Source of the DNA: Clostridia bacterium
Lineage (GTDB): Bacteria; Bacillota; Clostridia; Christensenellales; Borkfalkiaceae
Assembly (NCBI GenBank): GCA_029071285.1
Contig: JAIEAS010000217.1
Location: 1 to 6,774, forward strand
Reading direction: 5' to 3'
Length of the DNA stretch: 6,774 nt
This document shows positions 1 to 6,644 of this stretch, piece by piece (the stretch's first letter is position 1; every line of letters begins with the position of its first letter). The notes beneath the pieces are model-generated. The model did not search any database. It was given only the letters and a program-made list of their open reading frames with translations, and was not told the origin of the DNA. Both the position numbers and the translations under genes were made by a program.

Positions 1-492
1 ACCGGTCGGTTCGTCCAAACACAGAACCTCGGGCTTTTTAGCTAAAGCTCTGGCAATCGCCACCCTCTGCTGCTCGCCGCCGGAAAGCGCAGCGGGATAC
101 TTGTTCCGCTTATCGCCCAAACCGACCGCTTCGATAATATCGGCATAATCTTTATTACCGACCAGATCCGCACCCATTTTAACGTTTTTGTCAACGTTCA
201 GATTAGGCAACAGATAGTACTGCTGAAATATGAAACCGACCTTAGCTTTTCTGAATGCGGTCAATTCCTTTTCGGTGAAGCGCGAAATATCGCAGCCGTC
301 GTACAGCACCTGCCCTTCGTTCGGGCTCTCCAAGCCTGACATTACGTTCAACAACGTAGATTTTCCCGAACCCGACGCGCCGATAATAACAGAAGAACTG
401 CCTTTATCGACAGTAAGGCTCACGCCCTTTAAAACCTCGTTGAGGTTTTCACCTTTGCCGTAAATTTTTTTAACGTTTTTAACTTCAATCAT
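1..492 (-). CDS. ABC transporter ATP-binding protein, MacB/LolD/FtsE type (partial, C-terminus beyond left edge)
   Basis: This is the nucleotide-binding subunit of an ABC transporter, which hydrolyses ATP on the cytoplasmic face to power a membrane permease. The 164 visible residues contain, in order, Walker [10 protein letters not shown] (residues 38-46), the Q-loop glutamine (Q90, in FIFQQ), the ABC signature LSGGEQQR (136-143) and Walker B with the catalytic glutamate, VLCLDEPTG (156-164). The D-loop and switch histidine lie past the window edge. The spacing and the start [12 protein letters not shown] match the MacB/LolD/FtsE family (usually about 220-250 residues), whose partners are FtsX-like permeases; a permease gene would be expected just beyond the left edge. 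The start ATG at 490-492 is preceded by AGAGGTG and overlaps the end of the TetR gene by 8 bases, implying co-transcription and translational coupling. The substrate cannot be told; an antimicrobial peptide, lipid or drug is plausible by analogy. Confidence 0.95.
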   Translation of the reverse strand, partial: MIEVKNVKKIYGKGENLNEVLKGVSLTVDKGSSSVIIGASGSGKSTLLNVMSGLESPNEGQVLYDGCDISRFTEKELTAFRKAKVGFIFQQYYLLPNLNVDKNVKMGADLVGNKDYADIIEAVGLGDKRNKYPAALSGGEQQRVAIARALAKKPEVLCLDEPTG

Positions 493-1063
493 TTTTCGCA
501 CCTCTTATTTTACTCAATAAGCTTATAAACACGTCCGTCATGAGCGCGCTGATTTCTTCAGCGGTAAACGCACAGGTTTTCGTCGCGCACAGCGTGGCAA
601 TGCCGTGGGTATAAATCCACAAATGGTGATAAATCCGCTCGGCCTTTTCCGTCTCAATTGAATAGCTGTTATAAATCGAAGCAAGAATATCTTCATAATG
701 CTCTTCTATAACAAGCAGTACGTTTGAAAGGCTGAGAACCGACTTTTGCTCTGACATAAACAGCAGCTGAAACAGCTTCGGCTCGTATATTGCAAAGAGG
801 ATATACTGCGTTCCTACGCCCTTAAACGCGGGCACGCAATCAAGACCTTTTCGGACGTATTCGGCATAAACGGCTTTTGCTTTACTTATAACTTCTCCCT
901 GCACCTCTTCCATGCTTTGAAACACCGTAAATATCGGTCTTGGCGAACTGCCGAGCTTTGCGCCCAGCGACCTTGCGGTGAGCGCAGACATTCCCTGCTC
1001 TTTGACGATTTGCAGTGCGGCGGCTATAATTTCTTCCCTTTCGAATTTAGCTTTCGGCGGCAT
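485..1063 (-). CDS. TetR/AcrR-family transcriptional regulator
   Basis: This is a 192-residue protein, normal for a TetR repressor. The N-terminal DNA-binding domain spans about residues 8-53: [18 protein letters not shown] forms helix 1, [13 protein letters not shown] the start of the helix-turn-helix, and [13 protein letters not shown] the usual recognition-helix region (family consensus ALYYHFxSKEEL). The rest is helical; [13 protein letters not shown] near residue 150 resembles the C-terminal ligand/dimer domain of WHG-type TetR proteins. The start ATG at 1061-1063 has the ribosome site GGAGAAG at 1068-1074. The gene is first in an operon with the ABC ATPase, which it overlaps by 8 bases. 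A repeated AT-rich site overlaps its own promoter, so self-repression and ligand-induced expression of the transporter are inferred. In the recognition region, [10 protein letters not shown] departs from the common SxxxLYxHF, so exact DNA specificity cannot be guessed. Confidence 0.93.
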   Translation of the reverse strand: MPPKAKFEREEIIAAALQIVKEQGMSALTARSLGAKLGSSPRPIFTVFQSMEEVQGEVISKAKAVYAEYVRKGLDCVPAFKGVGTQYILFAIYEPKLFQLLFMSEQKSVLSLSNVLLVIEEHYEDILASIYNSYSIETEKAERIYHHLWIYTHGIATLCATKTCAFTAEEISALMTDVFISLLSKIRGAKND

Positions 1064-1082
1064 AAATCTTCTCCGTATCTAA

Positions 1083-1108
1083 AACTTATGTTTTATAACA
1101 TATGTTTT
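1083..1108. promoter_or_regulatory. Candidate TetR operator: two directly repeated near-palindromes
   Basis: Read on the minus strand, AAAACATATGTT is followed at 14-base spacing by AAAACATAAGTT. The first contains the perfect palindrome AACATATGTT and the second is the same with one mismatch. The pair starts just after the -10 box and covers the predicted transcription start of the TetR-ABC operon, the classic position for repression by blocking polymerase. The binding protein is inferred from adjacency only. Confidence 0.55.
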
Positions 1109-1137
1109 ATTATAAACCCGTTAACCGTCATTGTCAA
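1109..1137 (-). promoter_or_regulatory. Sigma-70/SigA consensus promoter for the TetR-ABC operon
   Basis: On the minus strand TTGACA (1132-1137) and TATAAT (1109-1114) are separated by exactly 17 bases. Both hexamers match the consensus perfectly, predicting a very strong promoter with a start near position 1102, about 40 bases before the TetR ATG. A promoter this strong makes sense if it is normally held down by a repressor. Confidence 0.85.
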
Positions 1138-1148
1138 GTTTTGTATGT

Positions 1149-1181
1149 AAAAAACTCCCGAATAAATTTCGAGAGTTTTTT
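1149..1181 (-). terminator. Intrinsic terminator after the giant surface protein gene
   Basis: The arms AAAAAACTC (1149-1157) and GAGTTTTTT (1173-1181) pair perfectly. After one mismatch, CGAA/TTCG extends the stem around a TAAAT loop. On the minus strand the stem runs directly into a T6 tract, 15 bases past the TAA of the surface protein gene. The hairpin also has a T6 tract on the plus strand, so it could act in both directions. It lies just upstream of the TetR promoter and insulates that operon from read-through. Confidence 0.8.
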
Positions 1182-1195
1182 GTTTTTGAGCTGAA

Positions 1196-4100
1196 TTAAT
1201 CCAACGGGTCATAGAAACCGTCGCTGTCGAAAATTCTGCCATCGTCCTCTTCGCGCTCGCGGCGAATAGGTTTATTTTTGGTAGTGTCAACCGTCGTGGT
1301 CGTAGTGATTACTGCATCGGAAGGGTACTTCACTTCGGCAGGGGTTGAAGCCTCGGTCTGCTGAGGAAGCTCCGCTACGGGCTGAGCGGGTGCGCTGATA
1401 TTCTTCAACGCCGCAGCTACAATTGCGCCCAACGCCTCTATCGAATTAGGCTGCTGATTGCTGTAATCGGGTATACGGTTATAGTTGTAGCCGTTGATAT
1501 GCTCGCGCATTGCAGCTAAATCTACGCTGTGGCGTGAATCGCGGTCTACGTGTTGTTCGGCTCGCATTGCCGCAAGTTCTATGCGCTGTTCAGCGTCGTA
1601 TCTTGCCCTCTGCTCTGCCTGCATTGCGTTGAGCTGCGCTTCCATTCTTGCCAAAGCGTTGCCGTCACCGTACTGAGGATACTGCGGCATCATGGGCATT
1701 TGCGCCGGCATTTGCTGATACTGCGGATACATAGGGTACTGCATAGGTTGAGGCATTTGCTGATTATTCTGCATTGCCTGTAACTGCGCCTGAGTTGCTT
1801 TGTTGTCTGCACGCAGTTCAGCCATTTGCTGGCGCATTTCGCGTAACAGCTCGTTGTCAACGCTCTGCACCTGCTGTACGGGTTGAACCTGCTGTTGAGG
1901 GTGCTGTACTGCCATAGAAGCCATTCCTGCGCCTGTTGCCGCCTGCGCCTGTGCGCGGATTTTTTCAAGCTCGGCTTCCTGCTTTGCTTTTGCAAGCTCG
2001 CGTTCCGCTTCGAGCTTTTCCTGCTGTAAGCGGCGTTCTTCCTCGCGGCGCTCCTTTTCTTCCTGCTTGCGCGCTTTGATTTCCTCTTTCTCTTCCTTGG
2101 TTTTTCTGCGTTTGCATGCCACTACGATAATAATTATCAGCAATATTATGAGCGCAAGCGCAATCAGAAGCCACGCCCAGATGGGAAGTCCCAACCAGGT
2201 TTTGGACATAAATTCTTTAACGTTGCCCATAAACGCCGCCGCGCCGCTTTGAGGTACGGTGTAAGCCGTCTGGGGTGACGTGGTCAAACTTGTAAGCGGG
2301 TCGTACACCTGCCCCTTGAACTCTATATCGTTTGCGTCAGCACAGCTCGGGTCAAGGTATGCCGCAACCTGATATTTGTTGCCGCCCTTAAGCTCTACGT
2401 CGGTCAGCGGATTGCCGTCCAAATCATAGTACGCTACGCCGAATATAAGCGTGGGGTCGTTACCCAAAGTAAGCGCCTTAATGGTTGCGGGCACGCCGTT
2501 AAAGCTCAGCGTTGCGCCGTCCTTTGCAAAGTTCCAGGCGGACTTGGGTGTTGTGTCGTAAACGTACTTGTTTATCGTCCAGTCAAGCGCCGCAACGGTG
2601 TCGCCGTCGGAAAGTGACGGCAAAGTTACGGGATTGTCAACCAAGCTCTTAACGGGCTTTTTAGTCGTTGCAGAGGTTGACGCGGGAAGTACGAATACGT
2701 AGTTACCCTTGTACTGGTCCTTTATTTTGATAACCGCCGTATACGTCGAAGCGTGATAACCGTCGTCTATAGAGTTAGAAGCAAACTCCATATAGGTAGG
2801 GTCAAAGTTCTGCAAATAGTCTATAAGATACTGAATTTCGCCGCTGAACGTGAGGGTTACGCCGTCCTTCAGAGTGGGCGCAATAAGCTGTATTCCCTTT
2901 ACTTCGAAAGGAAGGCTGCTGCTTGTAAGAATATGCGTATTGTCGTAGTTGCCCACAAGCTCGAACGACAAAGTGTAATTCCCTGCGTCAAGCGTCGAAA
3001 AATCGAATCCCGAAACGTCGGGCGTAATTTGCGTGCTGCCATTGTATAAGGACACCTTATAGCTTGCCGCGGGCATATCCGAGGTAAGCAGACGGTCAAC
3101 CACCTTGTACGCGTCGGCAATATTTACCGTATCGCCGTAGGTCATTGAAGTGAGCGTTCCCGCCGAAAGGTCTACCGCCCTTCTGTTGTCGCCGACGGTA
3201 ATCTTTTTATATTCGGGGTTAGCGGGAGAATCAACGAGCACAAAGGTGTCAACGCCTGCCACCTGAGGCACTCCCACGAGCACGGCGCGAACCCAAACCT
3301 GTTTGGGGTTCATTGAGTTTGCATCCATACCCGTAGGGTCGATTATATAACCCATACCGAGGTGCTTTTCAATGTCAGTGCCGCTGATTATACTGCCGTA
3401 AGTCGAGCCTCCGTCAGTGTAATACTCGTATCTGATATAAGGAATTGCCGAGTTAGGTACGCTGCTCAAATCAAGCTCGTAAACGTAATAAGGAATATTG
3501 TTTGCGTCCTTAACGTCGTTGCCGCCTGCGTCTTTGAGGGTTGTTCTCAACCAGTTGAGCTGAATCTGTTTGCCCGTAGTCGTCATAGAATAGGGCACGC
3601 CGCTTTGGTTCTGTCCGCTCAGTGCTTTGTAATTGGGGTCAAGCGTAAACGCAAACTCAAAGTCTACAACGCCCGGTCCGTACTGGTTTGAATAGTTCTG
3701 CGGAGTTGCGCCGAGAATACCCGTATTTGCAATAGCTGTTGCGGGTACGCGAACCTCGAACAAATCGAAGCCTGTTGCTTCGGGCGGGTTAGCCGAGTTG
3801 TAAGGCTTCCACGTTGTGCCGCCGTCGTTAGAGTACTCGAACGAAACGTTTGAAAGGTCTACTTCCTTTTGTTCGATTGTCCAGTCGAACTCAATCTCGC
3901 AAGTGGTGTCGTTAATATAGGTGTATCTGCCTTCGCCGCCGTAGGTATAGCCTGTTGCAGGGTTGGGCATTTTGTTATCCGCCTGATGAGCCGCGTCTAT
4001 CACAAGCCTTACGGTCGTGGTATGCGTGCCCGCAGTTGACTTGGTTGCGTTGGAATAAGTAGGCGTACAGTACGACGGGAAGTTAATTGCCTTAACGGTG

Positions 4101-6085
4101 TATGCCACCGCTACGCCGCCCTGAACGTCGTAGGTAATGGTTGCGCCTGTAACGTTTGAATCGGGCAGAGTCGGCGTGCCGTACTGCCATACGATATTAT
4201 CCAGTGAAGCCGAGCCTGCGTTAATGCTTAACTGCTGTACTGCCACCTCGTTCTTTACGGGTGAAACGTTGGTATCGTCCGTCGCTATCTTGTAGTTGCG
4301 GTTTACGTTTACACCGCTCGCGTCGTTTGCAAGCACTGCGCACAAGTAATAAGTACCCGTGCCGAAGCTGTCAAACATAGTTACGTCGTATTGAGTTGTA
4401 TCGGGCACGCCCGTAGTATACATAGGATAACTCGTTGAAGTTGCCGTACTCTTATACCAGTATAAATCTACCGTTACAGGCTCTCCGTTCTGAATATTGC
4501 CTATGGTCTGCACCGACAGATAACCGGGATTAGTTGTGGAATAGTCACCGACCTGCCAACTGAAACCGCCCGCAGCAACTGGCGAACCGAAGCCGACCGT
4601 TATCGTTGCACGCTCAACCGTGAACGTGGTTGAATGCGAACTTGTTGCCCACGTTGTGTTTAAGGTATCAAGCAAACCGAATTCAACCGTGTATTCGCCC
4701 GCCTCGGTTGCTTTGACCTGTACGATTGAACCGCTGTCGTCCACAGTTACGGGATAGCCTCCACCCGAAGTTGCCCAACTGTTAGTACCTGTGGAAACAA
4801 GAGTAAAACTTCCCTCTTTTGAAGTTACTTTTACGCCCGTTACTTCTACCTCTGTTTTGTCATAGTTTGAAAAGTTGTGCGTAAGAACGCTACCGCTGTA
4901 TTCTTGTGGTGTACCGGGCACTGTGGGTACCGCTATTTGCTTTTGGTTGATTTTATATGTGAAATATCTTAACGTATCGCTTTCGTCACCCGCGCCTTTG
5001 GTGGGGTCAGCTACACCCCTGAAAAGATAATTAGCAGCAATCGCCGTAGCAGTCAATTCAACTTTTACGGTATAAGTACTTGTATCTTTCATATCGGTTG
5101 CATTTGCAGTAGGATAAGTCAAATTCATTAACGAACTTCTATACCAAGCCTTATCGGCAGCCAATATTTCGCTATCGGTAATATCACGCAATAACCCGTT
5201 ATACGTAACCGACACGCCCGTCGGTGCATTGATCCGACGTTCTGCTGATGACAAATCCAAATTAATACAGGGACGAACACCGTATGTAAAGGTAACAGTA
5301 TCGAGAGAACCTGCATCGGGAGCACCCGACTCAAATATATAGTATTCACATGCAGGATAGTTAGGGAAAGGCGTACGTGTCCATTGTTTAACACCAAAAT
5401 ATGCGGAAGTACAGCCCCAGGTACCGCCCAATTTTGCCTCGTTCACGTCGGGAAGCCATAAATTATCCCCGCCAAAACCGGGAACGATAAACGACGAATA
5501 CGTGCCGCCACTCGCAAAAGCCGCAAGAGTAGTAAACGCCGTAGGCGCGCAGGGTGCACTTGGTGATTTTACACTGTTTTGGTATTGTGTACGAGACGCA
5601 CCGCTAAACGATCCGTAATAATAACCAAGGTTAGTGTGACCCGCGTTTATAGCTGCGTGTATCCAACTTGTAGCATAATTGTTACTTGTCGGGGTTGCAG
5701 TACTTCCGCTACTCGTACCGTCTGAAAACTTATAGCTACCCAAAGAGCTTGAAAGCCACAACGTAAGCGTATTACCTTGCATATACACGGGAAACCACTG
5801 CTTGCCGCCATAAGTTAATGTATAACCGCCAAAATTACTTGCATTGAGCGTTACACCATTATCAGCAACATCTTCAATCATAGCGGTATAATCAGTATAA
5901 GATGCCGCTACGGCTAAGTCGTCAAGGGCAGCATTACTCAATTTTCCACCGTCGAAAAGATCAGTAGCGGCGTACGCCGTTTTCGTTTCATTTTTCGGCA
6001 ACACAAAACCAACGCCCAGCGCGATTGCAACCGTGCAAAGCATTGCAAGTATTACCGTTAATAAATTTCTGTTTTTAATTTTCAT
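1196..6085 (-). CDS. Giant single-pass surface protein: signal peptide, DUF6273-like domain, Ig/MBG-like repeats, TM helix, cytoplasmic coiled coil
   Basis: Function unknown; not a recognised named gene. Of 1629 residues, 1-40 are a signal peptide (basic MKIKNRN, hydrophobic core, likely cut after AYA). Residues about 78-280 resemble DUF6273 domains of clostridial surface proteins: GGKQWFPV, LWLSSS and the closing GVRPCINLDL. Residues about 285-1275 are Thr/Ser/Gly/Tyr-rich beta repeats of Ig/MBG type. The strand motif (G/S)xYTVxxxL recurs near 336, 463, 686, 1035 and 1113, and junctions such as WTIEQK or YKINQK recur near 377, 488, 735, 1060 and 1169. One transmembrane helix (about 1299-1324, WAWLLIALALIILLIIII) is followed by KRRK, placing the C-terminus inside. 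The tail has a charged coiled coil (1327-1383), a Gln/Met/Pro/Tyr-rich stretch (1394-1475), a second helix (1476-1530) and an acidic end. There is no LPXTG motif. The start ATG has AGGAG 6 bases upstream. A terminator follows; no operon partner is visible. Confidence 0.9.
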   Translation of the reverse strand: MKIKNRNLLTVILAMLCTVAIALGVGFVLPKNETKTAYAATDLFDGGKLSNAALDDLAVAASYTDYTAMIEDVADNGVTLNASNFGGYTLTYGGKQWFPVYMQGNTLTLWLSSSLGSYKFSDGTSSGSTATPTSNNYATSWIHAAINAGHTNLGYYYGSFSGASRTQYQNSVKSPSAPCAPTAFTTLAAFASGGTYSSFIVPGFGGDNLWLPDVNEAKLGGTWGCTSAYFGVKQWTRTPFPNYPACEYYIFESGAPDAGSLDTVTFTYGVRPCINLDLSSAERRINAPTGVSVTYNGLLRDITDSEILAADKAWYRSSLMNLTYPTANATDMKDTSTYTVKVELTATAIAANYLFRGVADPTKGAGDESDTLRYFTYKINQKQIAVPTVPGTPQEYSGSVLTHNFSNYDKTEVEVTGVKVTSKEGSFTLVSTGTNSWATSGGGYPVTVDDSGSIVQVKATEAGEYTVEFGLLDTLNTTWATSSHSTTFTVERATITVGFGSPVAAGGFSWQVGDYSTTNPGYLSVQTIGNIQNGEPVTVDLYWYKSTATSTSYPMYTTGVPDTTQYDVTMFDSFGTGTYYLCAVLANDASGVNVNRNYKIATDDTNVSPVKNEVAVQQLSINAGSASLDNIVWQYGTPTLPDSNVTGATITYDVQGGVAVAYTVKAINFPSYCTPTYSNATKSTAGTHTTTVRLVIDAAHQADNKMPNPATGYTYGGEGRYTYINDTTCEIEFDWTIEQKEVDLSNVSFEYSNDGGTTWKPYNSANPPEATGFDLFEVRVPATAIANTGILGATPQNYSNQYGPGVVDFEFAFTLDPNYKALSGQNQSGVPYSMTTTGKQIQLNWLRTTLKDAGGNDVKDANNIPYYVYELDLSSVPNSAIPYIRYEYYTDGGSTYGSIISGTDIEKHLGMGYIIDPTGMDANSMNPKQVWVRAVLVGVPQVAGVDTFVLVDSPANPEYKKITVGDNRRAVDLSAGTLTSMTYGDTVNIADAYKVVDRLLTSDMPAASYKVSLYNGSTQITPDVSGFDFSTLDAGNYTLSFELVGNYDNTHILTSSSLPFEVKGIQLIAPTLKDGVTLTFSGEIQYLIDYLQNFDPTYMEFASNSIDDGYHASTYTAVIKIKDQYKGNYVFVLPASTSATTKKPVKSLVDNPVTLPSLSDGDTVAALDWTINKYVYDTTPKSAWNFAKDGATLSFNGVPATIKALTLGNDPTLIFGVAYYDLDGNPLTDVELKGGNKYQVAAYLDPSCADANDIEFKGQVYDPLTSLTTSPQTAYTVPQSGAAAFMGNVKEFMSKTWLGLPIWAWLLIALALIILLIIIIVVACKRRKTKEEKEEIKARKQEEKERREEERRLQQEKLEAERELAKAKQEAELEKIRAQAQAATGAGMASMAVQHPQQQVQPVQQVQSVDNELLREMRQQMAELRADNKATQAQLQAMQNNQQMPQPMQYPMYPQYQQMPAQMPMMPQYPQYGDGNALARMEAQLNAMQAEQRARYDAEQRIELAAMRAEQHVDRDSRHSVDLAAMREHINGYNYNRIPDYSNQQPNSIEALGAIVAAALKNISAPAQPVAELPQQTEASTPAEVKYPSDAVITTTTTVDTTKNKPIRREREEDDGRIFDSDGFYDPLD

Positions 6086-6099
6086 ATCCTTCTCCTATT

Positions 6100-6178
6100 T
6101 GTCATTCCGAGCGTAGCCGAGGAATCCCCCAACTGCCCAGTCACCGTGGGGACCCTTCGGCTAACGCTCAGAGTGACA
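6100..6178. repeat. Palindromic interspersed repeat, copy A
   Basis: The left end TGTCATTCCGAGCGTAGCCG and the reverse complement of the right end, TGTCACTCTGAGCGTTAGCC, match with few differences. The similarity continues inward through CGAGGAATCCCC / CGAAGGGTCCCC, giving an imperfect stem of about 30 base pairs around a short loop. The repeat ends immediately next to the ribosome site of the surface protein gene, so its hairpin would sit in the mRNA leader. Its ends resemble copies B and C. Confidence 0.8.
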
Positions 6179-6188
6179 CACATAATTT

Positions 6189-6262
6189 GGGATAAAGCGG
6201 GCGGCGCGGTTTGCCACATTCGCACTTTTCCTTATAGATTTGCGCCGCCGCTTTTTTATCCC
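6189..6262. repeat. 74-base GC-rich inverted repeat (stem-loop)
   Basis: The left arm GGGATAAAGCGGGCGGCGC (6189-6207) pairs with the right arm (6242-6262), whose reverse complement reads GGGATAAAAAAGCGGCGGCG plus a final C. The arms differ by a one-base bulge and a few extra A residues. The loop is 34 bases. The sequence is unrelated to the TGTCAT repeats that flank it. On the plus strand the GC stem runs into T6, so it could terminate antisense transcription; on the minus strand it would be part of the surface protein mRNA leader. It may equally be a small non-autonomous element. Confidence 0.65.
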
Positions 6263-6320
6263 TCTCTTTCATTTACCCTTAGGTAAAATCAGATGACGTG
6301 GTTTTGATTATTCGCCCCTC

Positions 6321-6406
6321 TGTCATCCTGAGGCTTGCCGAAGGATCTCTTTTTGTTCCTTATTATTTGGTCAGTTATGAGATTCTTCACTGCGTTCAGA
6401 ATGACA
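6321..6406. repeat. Palindromic interspersed repeat, copy B
   Basis: The left end TGTCATCCTGAGGCTTGCCG, continuing AAGGATCTC, and the reverse complement of the right end, TGTCATTCTGAACGCAGTGA, continuing AGAATCTC, are diverged versions of the same end sequence as copy A. The centre is AT-rich and unlike copy A, so only the ends are conserved. Confidence 0.75.
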
Positions 6407-6481
6407 AGTTGGTGATGATTTTTCCAAAAAGTCCCGTTTTCCAAAAATTCCATTAAAGTATACATTTTTGTACTTTTACTA

Positions 6482-6510
6482 TTGACAATTTTCGCGGCAT
6501 ATATTATTAT
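6482..6510 (+). promoter_or_regulatory. Candidate plus-strand SigA promoter
   Basis: TTGACA (6482-6487) and TATTAT (6505-6510) are separated by exactly 17 bases, with one mismatch from the full consensus. The start is predicted near 6517. It is the only strong plus-strand promoter I see, and no protein gene clearly follows it. Confidence 0.6.
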
Positions 6511-6516
6511 AAAGAG

Positions 6517-6603
6517 GCTAAAAATGCCCCCAAATCCTCATTTTCAGAGGTTTTTGGAATTTTCCAAAAAGGTATACTTTTTTGGAATTTTTTTTATTTT
6601 TTT
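6517..6603 (+). ncRNA. Possible small RNA of about 80 nt (speculative)
   Basis: The interval runs from the predicted start of the 6482-6510 promoter to the end of a U-rich tract that follows a hairpin. It contains a weak CCTC/GAGG hairpin (6535-6549) and the TTTTTGGAA-TT-TTCCAAAAA hairpin (6551-6570), which competes with the terminator-like hairpin for the same bases. No known RNA family is recognised. A 48-codon reading frame (ATG at 6524, stop at 6668-6670) crosses it but looks like a by-product of the T-rich sequence. Confidence 0.22.
6562..6603 (+). terminator. Terminator-like hairpin with U8-A-U7 tail
   Basis: TTCCAAAAAG (6562-6571) pairs with CTTTTTTGGAA (6577-6587) around the loop GTATA, with one bulged T, and is followed at once by T8-A-T7. 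The U tract is excellent, but the stem is mostly A-U pairs, so its strength is uncertain. Confidence 0.35.
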
Positions 6604-6644
6604 GGAAAAATTCCAAAAAGTCGGCGGTAAAATATATAAAGATT

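Larger units (their letters stand above)
6422..6619. repeat. AT-rich cluster of seven TTCCAAAAA / TTTTTGGAA motifs
   Basis: The exact 9-mer TTCCAAAAA occurs at 6422-6430, 6439-6447, 6562-6570 and 6611-6619, and its reverse complement at 6551-6559, 6579-6587 and 6599-6607. Several copies pair into hairpins: 6551-6570 is two perfect 9-base arms around TT, and 6577-6592 pairs with 6606-6620 over 15 bases with one bulge. The cluster brackets the plus-strand promoter at 6482-6510. The role is unknown: protein-binding sites, a terminator region or element ends are possible. Confidence 0.6.

Noticed and set aside
230..463. 77-codon plus-strand reading frame opposite the ABC ATPase
   Set aside because: The minus-strand frame contains Walker A, Q-loop, signature and Walker B motifs, so this is a shadow.
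1196..2300. Sortase (LPXTG-type) anchoring of the giant protein
   Set aside because: No LPXTG-like motif precedes the membrane helix, and a 305-residue tail follows it.
6020..6085. Lipoprotein signal at the N-terminus of the giant protein
   Set aside because: The only cysteine near the core (AMLC) has Leu at the -1 position, which does not fit a lipobox; AYA before residue 40 fits ordinary signal peptidase cleavage.
6272..6287. TTTACC-CTTA-GGTAAA palindrome as an operator
   Set aside because: Only six base pairs, with no adjacent promoter and a single copy; could be chance.
6453..6488. Minus-strand promoter for the giant gene: TATACT with upstream TTGTCA
   Set aside because: The spacing is 20 bases, too long, and it would give a leader of more than 350 bases; not strong enough to list.
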